A stretch of DNA of 64,000 nt from FEN-1099 sp964511015 (lineage in GTDB: Bacteria; Lernaellota; Lernaellaia; Lernaellales; Lernaellaceae), in contig CAZEDX010000001.1 of the NCBI GenBank assembly GCA_964511015.1, positions 1 to 64,000 of the forward strand, written 5' to 3'. Below are positions 8,557 to 17,595 of this stretch, piece after piece; positions within the stretch are counted from its first letter, which is position 1, and each line of letters opens with the position of its first letter. A program made the position numbers and the translations under genes. The notes under the pieces are model-generated. The model did no database searches. It saw only the letters and a list, made by a program, of their open reading frames with translations, and had not been told where the DNA came from.

Positions 8557-10635
8557 TTGAGACAGCGGGAACGGCGCGAGATTCTTTTCCTTCAGTGGTG
8601 TTTTGCCGCTGTTTTGGCTGTCCGGCTGGGCTTTCCCCGCCTTTTTGGCGTACTCGACAACGACAGCCTCGCGCTGTTCATCGACGCCCAACGGCAACTG
8701 GATACTGGCGCCTGGTCGCTGGTCAGCACTCTACCGGTCTGGCTGGTCAAACTTTGTTACCAACTGATGGGACAGAGCTTGGCTTCGGCGCGGTGGGTTT
8801 CCGTGCTGGCTGGTCTGGGTGTCATGCTGCTTTTGTATCTACGCGGCCTCGACGAGGGCGATCGATCGTCGGGGACGTTCGCTTCGCTGCTTTTCGGCGT
8901 AGCGCCCATCGGCATCTTCTTCGGCACCAGCGCGCTGCCCTACGGCTTACTGACCTTTGCCGCGGTTCTGGGCATCTGGTTGCTGGCGCGGGGCCAGGAG
9001 CGCGGCCGATGGGCATACGGTCCGTTCGCCGGGCTGGCCCTCGGGGCGGCGTTCCTGTGCAAGACCTTTGCCGCGGCCCTGGTGTTGCCGGTGGCCGTGC
9101 TGTTCGTGCAAGACCTGCTCAACGCGCAAGCGCGCCGCAAACTACTGTGGCTCGGGCCGTTGCTGGCTGGGGCGGCCTGGGCGGCGGTGGTCGGCTTCGC
9201 GGTGGTCTGGCGCTGGCCGATCTTCGGGACGTCGGTGTTCAATGACTATGTCACCGATTGGCGTTTCGATATCGCCACCGCCGTCTGGCATGCGCGGTGG
9301 GTCGATCTGGTAACGCTGCACGCGCTGATGTTGCCGTTGTTGGCGCCGGGTCTCTACCTGGCGATTCGGCGCGGACTGATTCGTCCTTTCGACCGGCTGG
9401 CGATGTGGTTGATCATAGCCGACCTCGGCGTGTTTCTCGCCAACCCGGTCAATCATTTCCCCCGCGTGCTGTTGCCCGCCGTTCCGTTCCTGGCTTGGTT
9501 CGCCGGGCGGGAACTGGCCTTCGAGTGGCGCTACGGCCAGAAGGCCGGCTCGTTGTTTGCGTGGGCGCTGACGGCGTTGGCGACGGCCGGCTACACCGTT
9601 TACAACGGCCGCTGGATGAGCGACGGCCGGCCTTGGACGGTGCTGGTCGCCGCTGGCATCGCGTTGGTGGTCTTTCTGTTGCTGCGGGCTGTTCTGAGCG
9701 GCCTTCCCGACGCCTGGCGCGAACATTCCGTAGCGGCGTTGCTGATCGGCGCAACCTTCTTTGGATTGACTCAGGGCTACCTGGCGCTGGATCGCGTCGA
9801 GCGCGGTTACGCGGCGCGCATCGAGGCGCTGCGTTTTCTCAAGATGACCGACGGCGTGCTCGGCGGCGGCGACGTGTTGGCCTACGTCGCTAAAGGACGC
9901 AATAACTTTGCCAATCTGCTCGATCTGCCGCACGAACGGCTGGTTGAGATTCTCGACGAAGGGCTGCCGGCGGTGCTGGCCAAGATGCGCATCCGCGGCG
10001 TTATCGTAGATCGCTACGATTCGGAAGGGGCGGTGCCGATGCTCGCGGGCGTGGCGCAAGAACTGGGGCGCAACCCCACCCAGGTCCGCAACCCCTTCGA
10101 CGATCTCGACCACTGGCCGTATGCGTCGCGGGTGTATGACAACGGGTTGTTCGCCGCCTATCGGCTGGAAACCGGCGTGATGCCGGAAAGCGACGACTAC
10201 CCGCAGTGGGAACGCGTGTTGCCGGCGTGGGACCGCACCGGCTTGATGACCACCCATCCGACCGCGGCGCGGCTGGCGGTGATCGGCGAGCCAACGATCA
10301 ACAGCCCGTACATGGACGGTATGGACCGCACGGTGTTGGTCGAACTGACCGACCGTCCGGGCGACGAAGAGGAATACGAGGTGCCGATCTCGCTGGAGAA
10401 CGCCAACGGCGAACGGACCTGGGCGCGTACCTGGCGCGTGATTCGCGAACACGATGACGGCGCGCCGGGGGTGCGCCTGTATCAGTTCTACGTGTCGCGC
10501 ACCGGCAGCGAAGTACCCGAGTCGGTGGTGGTGCCGCTGACGGGGGAAACCGGCGGGACCTTGCGCGTCGGCGCCCGTCCGACCGGCGGCGCGCAACCGT
10601 TGTGGGTGTTGGTGAGACTGCCGGCTTGGTGGTAG
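8557..10635 (+). CDS. GT-C type membrane glycosyltransferase (PMT/ArnT-like)
   Basis: 692-residue polytopic protein. The start is a TTG preceded at eight bases by GGAG. The N-terminal 420 or so residues contain about ten hydrophobic segments, with the early acidic pair DND (in FGVLDNDSLAL) in the first external loop, as in GT39/GT83 glycosyltransferases that use lipid-linked sugar donors. The last 200-250 residues form a soluble, probably periplasmic domain. Acceptor and sugar cannot be read from the sequence. It heads a row of three GT-C proteins and two SGNH hydrolases. It is longer and more divergent than the two that follow. Confidence 0.65.
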   Translation: MRQRERREILFLQWCFAAVLAVRLGFPRLFGVLDNDSLALFIDAQRQLDTGAWSLVSTLPVWLVKLCYQLMGQSLASARWVSVLAGLGVMLLLYLRGLDEGDRSSGTFASLLFGVAPIGIFFGTSALPYGLLTFAAVLGIWLLARGQERGRWAYGPFAGLALGAAFLCKTFAAALVLPVAVLFVQDLLNAQARRKLLWLGPLLAGAAWAAVVGFAVVWRWPIFGTSVFNDYVTDWRFDIATAVWHARWVDLVTLHALMLPLLAPGLYLAIRRGLIRPFDRLAMWLIIADLGVFLANPVNHFPRVLLPAVPFLAWFAGRELAFEWRYGQKAGSLFAWALTALATAGYTVYNGRWMSDGRPWTVLVAAGIALVVFLLLRAVLSGLPDAWREHSVAALLIGATFFGLTQGYLALDRVERGYAARIEALRFLKMTDGVLGGGDVLAYVAKGRNNFANLLDLPHERLVEILDEGLPAVLAKMRIRGVIVDRYDSEGAVPMLAGVAQELGRNPTQVRNPFDDLDHWPYASRVYDNGLFAAYRLETGVMPESDDYPQWERVLPAWDRTGLMTTHPTAARLAVIGEPTINSPYMDGMDRTVLVELTDRPGDEEEYEVPISLENANGERTWARTWRVIREHDDGAPGVRLYQFYVSRTGSEVPESVVVPLTGETGGTLRVGARPTGGAQPLWVLVRLPAWW

Positions 10636-10646
10636 GATGATCGCCC

Positions 10647-12134
10647 ATGCGCGACCACAGCCGACAAGAAAGATACACGTTGCTCGGTCTGAGCGCGCTG
10701 GCGTTGTTGTTGCGCCTGGTCTTCCTGTTCCTGTTTGACAACTCCTTCTCGCACGAAGGCGAAAGCTACTCCAAGATCAATCTGGTGCGGGTTTGGATTC
10801 AGCACGGACGGCCGTATCCCGACATCAACTTTGGCCCGTTGCACACCTGGCTGATCTATCTGTTGCATGAAGTCTTCGGCGGTTGGATCTGGCCGGTCCG
10901 TTTGTTCCACCTATTGCTCGGCGTGGCGACGGTGCCGCTGTTCTACCTGCTGGTGCGCGAGGAATTCGGCGCGGCGGTGGCGAAGGTGGCTGCCGTATTG
11001 TTTGCGGCGTTCCCGGTCCATTTGCGGGCCAGCCCGACCGGCTTGACCGAAGTGCCTTATCTGTTCTTTTTCGCGCTCGGCCTGTATGCCTTCTTCCGTG
11101 TGTTGAATCGGCGGCGCGATGGCTGGGGCTGGGTCGTGCTTGCGGCGGCCGCCGTCACGGCGGCGGGCATGCTGCGTTTTGAGGCGTGGTTGTTTCTGCC
11201 CGTGCTCGGGTTGCTGATGCTGCGGCGCAAGCCTTGGTCGGCCGTGCTCTTCGGCGCTTTGTGTTCGCTCTTTCCATTGTTCCACATGTATATGTGCTGG
11301 CGCATCACCGGCCAGCCGACTAGCTTCGCGCAGACGAGCGCGCAGTCCTTCCTGCAGTACATGCCGGCGCTGCCGATGTCGGAGAAGGCGACCGGTTGGC
11401 TGATCAGCTTCTGGATCGGCATGGGGCCGCCGGCGGCGGTGCTCGCGTTGGTGGGCATGGCGCTGACCGCGGCGCGGCGGCTGACCTGGTCGTTCCAGGT
11501 GTTGTTCTGGTTCCCGCTGGCGATCATGCAGTACAAGGCGATGACCAACACGATGGACCCGAGCCTTGAACGCTACATCGTCTCGCTGGCGATGCTTTCC
11601 TATCCGTACGCCGCCTGGGTGCTGGTTCACGCGCAGGAAGCGTGGCGGCGGCGGGGAGGCGGCGGACACCACACGGTGATGGTCGTGATCGCGCTGGTCG
11701 TGTTGTTGCAGGTTGCGTTGGCCTATCGTCAAGCCGATGCCGCGCGCATCCCCGCGGACGTGGTGGCGACGGCACATTACTTGCGCGATCACGCCACCGC
11801 GCAGGATCGAGTGCTGCCCGACCAGCGTTTTCACCCGTACGTCGAACTGGAAAGTGGATTGCCGCTCGATTCGTTCGTCAATCTCGAATGGACCGCTGAC
11901 CGCAAGACGCTCAATCCGGAGGCGTTTGAGCGGCTTATCCACCAGCAGCCGCCGACACTGATCGTGTTCGACTATCTGTTGGCGGAAGATCCCGACAACA
12001 TGGTGAACTCGAACCTCGACGTCTTCCGTGTGCCGCAGCGCGCGCAGGAGGCCGAGGTCTACGGACTGAAACTCACGCGCGTCTTCGCCGCCGGCGATTT
12101 CGTAATCTATCGCGTCACGGCCGGAGGCGCGTGA
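10647..12134 (+). CDS. GT-C type membrane glycosyltransferase
   Basis: 495 residues with about ten membrane segments and a soluble C-terminal part (from about residue 370). The first external loop reads ESYSKINLVRVW and then PDINFGPLH, giving the acidic/His pattern expected of GT39/GT-C enzymes. The same two motifs recur in the next gene (EDYSKIHLM and PDTNFGPLH), so the two are tandem paralogues. Starts at an ATG behind AGGATG, 12 bases after the previous stop; its own stop overlaps the next start (ATGA). Substrate unknown. Confidence 0.65.
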   Translation: MRDHSRQERYTLLGLSALALLLRLVFLFLFDNSFSHEGESYSKINLVRVWIQHGRPYPDINFGPLHTWLIYLLHEVFGGWIWPVRLFHLLLGVATVPLFYLLVREEFGAAVAKVAAVLFAAFPVHLRASPTGLTEVPYLFFFALGLYAFFRVLNRRRDGWGWVVLAAAAVTAAGMLRFEAWLFLPVLGLLMLRRKPWSAVLFGALCSLFPLFHMYMCWRITGQPTSFAQTSAQSFLQYMPALPMSEKATGWLISFWIGMGPPAAVLALVGMALTAARRLTWSFQVLFWFPLAIMQYKAMTNTMDPSLERYIVSLAMLSYPYAAWVLVHAQEAWRRRGGGGHHTVMVVIALVVLLQVALAYRQADAARIPADVVATAHYLRDHATAQDRVLPDQRFHPYVELESGLPLDSFVNLEWTADRKTLNPEAFERLIHQQPPTLIVFDYLLAEDPDNMVNSNLDVFRVPQRAQEAEVYGLKLTRVFAAGDFVIYRVTAGGA

Positions 12135-13588
12135 TGAATCGGCGCGCCTACTTCTTGTTGTTGGTGTTGATCGCGGCGATGGCCATCGGCGTGCGCGTGT
12201 ATTTCTTCCGCGCCAGTCCGAACTTGTTTTCCGCCGAGTGCGAGGACTACAGCAAGATTCATCTCATGCTGCAGTGGGTGCAGTCGCCGCTGTGGTATCC
12301 GGACACGAACTTCGGTCCGTTGCACAACGTCTTGTTGTGGGCGACGTATTCCTTGACCGGTTCGCTGGTCATCGGCAACCGCTTGATGACGCTCTTCTTC
12401 GGCCTGCTGCTGTTTGTGCCGGTCTACCGCCTGACGCGGCGACGGCTGGGCGAGGTCGAGGCGCTGGGCGCGACGGCGTTTTACGCCTGGCTCTTCCCGC
12501 TCAGCCTCGCCAGCGTGACCACCATTGCGGAGGTGCCTTTTGTTTGCTTTGTGCTCATCGGGCTGGATCTGCTCGACGATCTCGAACAGCGCGTCAGCAC
12601 CTCATGGGTGCGACTGGTCGGCGCGGCGGTGGCCTTCAATGCGGCCTGCGCGATGCGCTTCGAAGCCTGGGCGCTCTTGCCGGTATTGGCGCTCTATATG
12701 CTGTGGCGGCGCGGCTGGAAGGAAGCGATCGTTTTTGGTTTGCTGCTGATGCCGTTCCCGCTGGTCCACATGTTCGAATCGTGGAAACGCGCGGGCGATC
12801 CGCTGCGCTTTCTCTCCATCAGCGCCCAAGTGACCGCGCTCAACACCGCCCGCAAGCCGTGGCTCGATCGCGTGTTCGCGCTGCCGGTGGCCTTCGGCCG
12901 GACGATCGGGTGGGTCGGGTTGGTACTCGGCGCCGCGGGCGCGGTCTGGGCCGCACGCGGCCGCCACCTGTTGGCGCCCATTTTGTGTTTGTTGTTGCTG
13001 GTCGGAGTCTCCGAATACAAGTCGGCCGGCGGCACGATCGAATTCGATTTGTTGCGCTACACCACGTTGATGAATGCCTTGTTGGCACTCTTTGTTGGGG
13101 TGCCTGTTGTCCGCGTGGTTCGGTGGCGCACCGACCAACCACGGCTGGGGGTGCTGGCGACCTTTGTGGTCGTGGGCATCGCTGCGGGCTTGTCGCACGC
13201 CAACGGTCTGCGCGAGGTGCGCCTGCTCGAGCCGACGCGTGAGGCCTTCCATCTTCTTTCCCGCTTGCGGCCGGAACTCAAACCCGACGATCGCATACTG
13301 ATCGGCAGTGAGTATCACCCCCTGATCGTGGTCTCCTCCGGTTTGCGCTGGTCGAATTTCTACCGGCCGGCTTACACCGACGGCACGCAAGTCAACCAAG
13401 AGGAAATCGCGCGCACGTTCACCCAGTGGCGGCCGACCATCATTTTGGCCGACCGCACGGAGCCGTTGTTCACCGACGTGCTCAAGCTGCCGAACGAGGG
13501 CGAGGTCGATCTTTACGGGAGGCGCTATCGCATCGATTGGCGCGAGGCGCGGTGGAACGTTTGGCGATTGGTGGAGACTGCGCCGTGA
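12131..13588 (+). CDS. GT-C type membrane glycosyltransferase, paralogue of the preceding gene
   Basis: 485 residues. Hydrophobic segments cover about residues 5-360, with a soluble tail of about 110. The loop motifs EDYSKIHLM and PDTNFGPLHNVLLW align with those of the preceding protein at the same positions, pointing to duplication and divergence. The start ATG is inside the previous stop (ATGA) and the stop TGA overlaps the next GTG start, so translation is likely coupled along the set. Role inferred: transfer of sugars from polyprenyl donors to a periplasmic or surface acceptor. Confidence 0.65.
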   Translation: MMNRRAYFLLLVLIAAMAIGVRVYFFRASPNLFSAECEDYSKIHLMLQWVQSPLWYPDTNFGPLHNVLLWATYSLTGSLVIGNRLMTLFFGLLLFVPVYRLTRRRLGEVEALGATAFYAWLFPLSLASVTTIAEVPFVCFVLIGLDLLDDLEQRVSTSWVRLVGAAVAFNAACAMRFEAWALLPVLALYMLWRRGWKEAIVFGLLLMPFPLVHMFESWKRAGDPLRFLSISAQVTALNTARKPWLDRVFALPVAFGRTIGWVGLVLGAAGAVWAARGRHLLAPILCLLLLVGVSEYKSAGGTIEFDLLRYTTLMNALLALFVGVPVVRVVRWRTDQPRLGVLATFVVVGIAAGLSHANGLREVRLLEPTREAFHLLSRLRPELKPDDRILIGSEYHPLIVVSSGLRWSNFYRPAYTDGTQVNQEEIARTFTQWRPTIILADRTEPLFTDVLKLPNEGEVDLYGRRYRIDWREARWNVWRLVETAP

Positions 13589-14487
13589 AAAAGAAACTCG
13601 TCTATGCCTCCTTCGTGGCGGTGCTACTGTTCGGTAGCATCGAGATCGGCTTGCGTCTGGCTCGCTATGACGGCGATCCGCGGGTGGTCGATTTCCGCTA
13701 CGAAATCACCAGCGAATTGTTCGGCGAGCCCGACCCGGTCCGCTTCTGGCGCCTTCCAAACCTCGCGCCGCGCTTCGACGGCGAAGGCGCACGGATCATC
13801 TGCCTGGCCGATTCGGTGACGGTAATGGAACACGGCCGCGGCTGGCCGGACCTGCTGGCGCCCGCGCTGGTCAACGCTGGCTATACCAAACCGGTGCAGG
13901 TCTTCAACGCCGGCGTGCCCGGCTACACCAGCTATCAAGGCCTGCGCTATCTTGAGACGGAACTGCTCGCGGCGCGGCCGCAAGTCGTGACGGTGCAATT
14001 CGGTTGGAACGACCACTGGCCGAGCCCGGCGAACAGGCCGGACCGCGAGGTGCGCACGCCCGGCGGTTCGGAATTCGCGGCGCAGCGCGTGCTGGTGCGG
14101 CTGCGGTTCTATCGCCTGTTGCGTTCGCTGCTGCTGCCCGATCCCGACGAGAGCACGTTGCGCGTGCCGCTTGAGGACTACCGCAAAAACCTTGTGCGAA
14201 TCGCCGAACTGGTGCGCGGTCAGGGCGGGCAGGTGATGTTCATCTCGCCGGTGTTTCTTGACAACCGGCTCGGCTGGCGCGAGTTGCACCTGCTTTACGT
14301 CAAGGCGACGCGTGACGCCGCATTCGAGGCGGGCGTGCCGTTGCTCGACCAGACGGAGTATTTCGCCGCGCGGCCAGATTTGTTTCTCGAACCGTGGAAA
14401 GACAAATGCCATATCAACCATCAGGGGGCGGAGGTCATGGCCCGCGCCGCGGCCGACCTGATGTTGGTACGAGGGTTGTTGCCGTGA
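13585..14487 (+). CDS. Membrane-anchored SGNH hydrolase
   Basis: 300 residues starting at GTG (13585), which overlaps the previous stop; the frame is open further upstream but the overlap and the N-terminal membrane helix (residues 4-20) fix the start. SGNH blocks are present: CLADSV with Ser77 in place of the common GDS, GVPGY with the oxyanion Gly, GWNDH with Asn142, and DKCH with Asp273 and His276. Enzymes of this kind are esterases or acetyl-transfer partners acting on carbohydrates. The placement after three glycosyltransferases suggests it edits acyl groups on the same glycan in the periplasm; that is inference. Confidence 0.7.
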   Translation: MKKKLVYASFVAVLLFGSIEIGLRLARYDGDPRVVDFRYEITSELFGEPDPVRFWRLPNLAPRFDGEGARIICLADSVTVMEHGRGWPDLLAPALVNAGYTKPVQVFNAGVPGYTSYQGLRYLETELLAARPQVVTVQFGWNDHWPSPANRPDREVRTPGGSEFAAQRVLVRLRFYRLLRSLLLPDPDESTLRVPLEDYRKNLVRIAELVRGQGGQVMFISPVFLDNRLGWRELHLLYVKATRDAAFEAGVPLLDQTEYFAARPDLFLEPWKDKCHINHQGAEVMARAAADLMLVRGLLP

Positions 14488-15467
14488 AGGTTTGGCGTCG
14501 TGTCGTGTTTGCGTTGGCCGTCGTGGTGCTCGCCGGCATGTTGGCCGAGGCCGGCACGCGCGTGGCGTTTCCGGGCCTGTCCCGCAAGGCCCAGACGATG
14601 CAGTTCACCAATCCGCATCGCGATCAACCGGAGAGTTTCGAGCGCGACCCCGTGCTGTTCTGGTCGCTCAAACCGAACAACCTTTTCTGGAACGTCAACG
14701 AGGCGGGCTACCGCGGTCCGTTGCGGCCGATGACCAAGCCCGCAGGCACGTTGCGCGTCTGCTGCCTGGGCGATAGCTGCACCTTCGGCCTGGGCACGCC
14801 GCCACTGTCGTACGACCGCACCTACGCGGCGCGGCTTGAGGCGCTGCTGATCGAGCGGCTCGGGCGCGCGGTCGAGGTGCTCAACTTCGGTTGCCCCGGC
14901 TACAGCAGCTTTCAGGGCCGCCAGCAGCTCGAGAAGGTCGTGGCCGCGTACCATCCGGATTTCGTCACCGCCTACTTCGGCATCAATGACGGCTTTCCGG
15001 CCGTCGGCTTCCCCGACGCCGAGCAGCGGCCGTGGGAGACGCCGCCGGGGTGGGTCGGTCGAACGCAGGCGCTGCTGCGGCACAGCGATTTCTACATCCT
15101 GCTCACCAACGGCCTGACCTGGGCGCGGCGCAGCACGGGCCGGCAAGACATCCCCCGCGTCAGCCTCACCGAGATGCGGCAGAACCTCGAGGCCATGAAG
15201 CGCCTGGGTGCGACCGGCGGGTTCCGTGTGATCGTCGTGCCGGCGTTCTACCTTACCGAGCGCAACACGGTCGAGCGGTCGTGCCCGAACGATGTTCGGC
15301 CGCAGGTGGACCTGGAAAGTTACTTTGCCGCTTCGGGAAAAATGGCATCTGAGTTATTCTACCCTCCACCAGACCGTGTGCATCCGACCGCTGCCGGGCA
15401 CGAGGTGATCGCGCAAGCACTCGCCGACGAGATCGCGCGCGAGCTCACCGCCGACGCGCCGCGCTAA
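14484..15467 (+). CDS. Membrane-anchored SGNH hydrolase
   Basis: 327 residues, GTG start overlapping the stop of the previous SGNH gene. One N-terminal helix (about 7-21) anchors it; the rest should be periplasmic. Catalytic blocks: CLGDSCTFG (Ser98), FGCPGYSS, FGINDG (Asn168) and DRVHPTAAGHEV (Asp297, His300). It shares layout with the preceding protein but has the canonical GDS. The pair could act in sequence or on different positions of one polymer. Last gene of the unit; a long regulatory gap follows. Confidence 0.72.
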   Translation: MKVWRRVVFALAVVVLAGMLAEAGTRVAFPGLSRKAQTMQFTNPHRDQPESFERDPVLFWSLKPNNLFWNVNEAGYRGPLRPMTKPAGTLRVCCLGDSCTFGLGTPPLSYDRTYAARLEALLIERLGRAVEVLNFGCPGYSSFQGRQQLEKVVAAYHPDFVTAYFGINDGFPAVGFPDAEQRPWETPPGWVGRTQALLRHSDFYILLTNGLTWARRSTGRQDIPRVSLTEMRQNLEAMKRLGATGGFRVIVVPAFYLTERNTVERSCPNDVRPQVDLESYFAASGKMASELFYPPPDRVHPTAAGHEVIAQALADEIARELTADAPR

Positions 15468-15520
15468 ACATTTCCACGCCGTCATTCGCCCGTTATCACG
15501 CCGCGTTTTTCGTGCAGAAT

Positions 15521-15615
15521 CGATAGGCAACTGGTTGATATCATTGAGTTCGCTTTGTCGATTAACCCCGTCAAAACGAGTGATTTTCGATTCGCAAGTG
15601 GTTGATTTTATTGAG
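15521..15615. repeat. Imperfect 28-base direct repeat, 67-base period
   Basis: Bases 15521-15548 and 15588-15615 match at 23 of 28 positions (shared core GGTTGAT and ATTGAG). They lie in the 349-base gap between the SGNH gene and the YARHG gene, upstream of the CRP-type sites. They could be binding sites for another regulator. I see no convincing gene in 15468-15816. Confidence 0.5.
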
Positions 15616-15699
15616 GGCGATTTCGCGCAAAATGGCCTTTTTTCGCCCGTAAAAAGGAGTGACCCGTGGACGGCGTTCTCGAATGGCTGTTCCAGAATT

Positions 15700-15732
15700 T
15701 GTGATTGTTATCACAGTGTGACGAATATCACA
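15700..15732. promoter_or_regulatory. Two tandem CRP/FNR-family operator palindromes
   Basis: Two perfect TGTGA-N6-TCACA palindromes stand side by side, at 15700-15715 and 15717-15732, with one base between them and centres 17 bases apart. This is exactly the consensus half-site arrangement of cAMP receptor protein and related factors. They lie about 85-100 bases upstream of the YARHG-domain gene, the only gene in a position to be controlled. No crp-like gene is in the window. Confidence 0.7.
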
Positions 15733-15816
15733 GCGAAACCTGTTTTCTTTGCCGCGGTCGAATCGGCGTGGACGAATCTAAAGCGGTGAGGCATGATCGG
15801 GCAGGAGGGTCACACG

Positions 15817-16935
15817 ATGCGCATTACGCGAAACAAGTTATTGGCATTGTCTGTACTGCTGGCCGCCGGCCTCGCGGCCTATGCGCTGGCCAACGATTCG
15901 TCGTTCGGCGGCGTCGGCGCGAACATCTACCCTATGCAGAACACGGTCATCGCGCTCGAGCGCGAGCATGTCACCTTCGAGGAACGCGACGAGCGGCTTT
16001 TCGACGTCACGGCGGAATTGACGTTTTTCAATCCGAGCCGGAAGGCGATCCATCTGCAGCTCGGCTTTCCGGTCCACTTCGCGCGCGGCGACGAGGAAAT
16101 GAACCTTGATGTCATTCCCGGCGAACCGACGCTCGAAGGGCGTTTCCGCGTGTTCGTCAACGACGTCGAGACGAAAGCAAAACTGCAAAAACGCAAGGCA
16201 GCACCGAACGAATTTCTACCGCTCGGCGTGTATGTCTTCGCGGCGACGTTCCCGCCGCGGAAACGCACGGTGATCCGCCACCGCTACGCGTTCATCGCGT
16301 CGATCAACGGGGTTACCGATCTCGAAGTGCCTTACGTCTTTCAGACGGGCGGCAACTGGCGCGGCAACATCGAGCAGGCGGTGTTCGAATACCGCCTGCG
16401 CGCGCCGGTCATGCCGTTTCTGCGTCTGCACTACCGCCTTGGCGAAAAGAGCGAACCGCTGGTCGGCCTTGGCCGCGCAGCGACCGGTAATCGGACAGTG
16501 CTGGCGGTCGGCGGCCAAACGGTGAACTACACGGCGCGTTACGAAGCCGGTCCCGCGCCGCGGCTGACCGTGACCTTCCACGACCTGAAACCGAAAGGTG
16601 ACCTGTTTCTGATCGGCACGCGCCACGGCTTCAGCAGCGTCGAGAACGGCCCGATCGGACGCCTCCAGCTTGATTGGGAGTGCCAGGAATCGCTGCATTC
16701 GTTCTATCATACGCCGGAACATCCGATGGACGACAACCTCGCCAAGTGCTTCGCGCCGGCGTGGCTGCGCAACTTCCTCTACGCCTCGCACGGTTACGCG
16801 TTCCAGGACGAGAAGTGGCGACAAGCCTTCTACGGCAGCGGCATGTTTCTGCCATCGACGACGCCGTTCGATGAATCGTGGCTCACGCCCGGCGACCGCG
16901 CGACAATCGAGAAGCTGAAGGCGATGGAGCGGTAG
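15817..16935 (+). CDS. Secreted YARHG-domain protein
   Basis: About 372 residues. I chose the ATG at 15817 over the one at 15793 because it follows GGAGGG at a good distance and opens a signal peptide (MRITRNKLLALSVLLAAGLA, cleavage near ALA). The middle resembles DUF4424-type extracellular beta domains. The C-terminal 60 residues, with LRNFLYASHGYAFQD and a following FYGSGMF, match the YARHG domain, found in extracellular or peptidoglycan-associated proteins of unknown job. A tandem pair of CRP-type operators precedes it, so expression probably depends on a cyclic-nucleotide or redox regulator. Its 3' end overlaps an antisense methyltransferase remnant. Confidence 0.65.
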   Translation: MRITRNKLLALSVLLAAGLAAYALANDSSFGGVGANIYPMQNTVIALEREHVTFEERDERLFDVTAELTFFNPSRKAIHLQLGFPVHFARGDEEMNLDVIPGEPTLEGRFRVFVNDVETKAKLQKRKAAPNEFLPLGVYVFAATFPPRKRTVIRHRYAFIASINGVTDLEVPYVFQTGGNWRGNIEQAVFEYRLRAPVMPFLRLHYRLGEKSEPLVGLGRAATGNRTVLAVGGQTVNYTARYEAGPAPRLTVTFHDLKPKGDLFLIGTRHGFSSVENGPIGRLQLDWECQESLHSFYHTPEHPMDDNLAKCFAPAWLRNFLYASHGYAFQDEKWRQAFYGSGMFLPSTTPFDESWLTPGDRATIEKLKAMER

Positions 16936-17362
16936 GCGGACGGCCGCGCTCGGGCAAGCCCTTCTGAATGGCCAGGGCGAGATCAACGCGCATCGCCATG
17001 TAGCTGACGGCGTCGTGCACGGGCACGCAGTCGAAGGCGCGGCCGAGTCGGACCGATCGCATATCGCCGTGAACATGTTCGCACTCGGGGTTGAGGCGGC
17101 CGCTCAGCGCGAGCATGGCGGGCGAGAGGTCGACGAGGATGCAGGTCAGCGAAGACTTGAGATGGGCGGCGTTGTGGCCGCCGCCGCAACCGAGGTCGAG
17201 CAGGGTGCGCGGCGGTCGCCGGCCATGCGTCTCGAACAGATGTCGGTAGAACGCGGCCTCCTCGACGCAATCGCCCACCGGCGTCAGCAGGGGGTACCAG
17301 TCAGTCAGGTCGCGATAGAGACGGGGAGTCTGCTCGGCTTTTGCCCCATGCGTCGACGTCAT
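16883..17362 (-). pseudogene. Truncated SAM-dependent methyltransferase
   Basis: The N-terminal 130 or so residues look like a class I methyltransferase: an ATG at 17362, LLDLGCGGGHNAAHLK as the SAM-binding motif I, LVDLSPAMLA as motif II, and HDAVSYM as motif IV. From about 16960 leftward the similarity stops and the frame runs as low-complexity sequence antisense to the 3' end of the YARHG gene. The C-terminal half of the fold is therefore missing. I read it as a gene broken by a deletion or by the arrival of its neighbour. Confidence 0.6.
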
Positions 17363-17525
17363 TCCGAACCTCTCTCCACGGCTTTCGAAACCACCGCACC
17401 AAATCGTTTTCCGTCAAACCCCATTGGTGCCCGGAAGGCCACGGCGGGTTTCGTCCGACGAGTGAAAACTCGCGGAGCGTGGTGAGCGGCGAGGTCGCCA
17501 GTCTGCGGATTCAGGAGTCTTTCAA

Positions 17526-17553
17526 TTGACAGAAAAAGCCCGCGGCCTATAAT
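17526..17553 (+). promoter_or_regulatory. Near-consensus sigma-70 promoter of metK
   Basis: TTGACA (17526-17531) and TATAAT (17548-17553) are both perfect hexamers with a 16-base spacer. Transcription would start near 17560, giving a leader of about 36 bases with GGAGG at 17584-17588. The short leader leaves no room for a SAM riboswitch. Confidence 0.85.
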
Positions 17554-17595
17554 GCGCCGTCGCTACTTATACTTGCCTCAACTGGAGGATTTCCG

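Noticed and set aside
9142..10596. 484-codon minus-strand frame
   Set aside because: Antisense to the first glycosyltransferase; rich in Arg, His and Gln with no hydrophobic or domain pattern.
15535..15789. 84-codon frame in the gap before the YARHG gene
   Set aside because: It spans the CRP-type palindromes, has no ribosome-binding sequence and no recognisable features.
17363..17595. SAM riboswitch in front of metK
   Set aside because: The near-consensus promoter leaves a leader of only about 36 bases, and no SAM-aptamer elements are seen.
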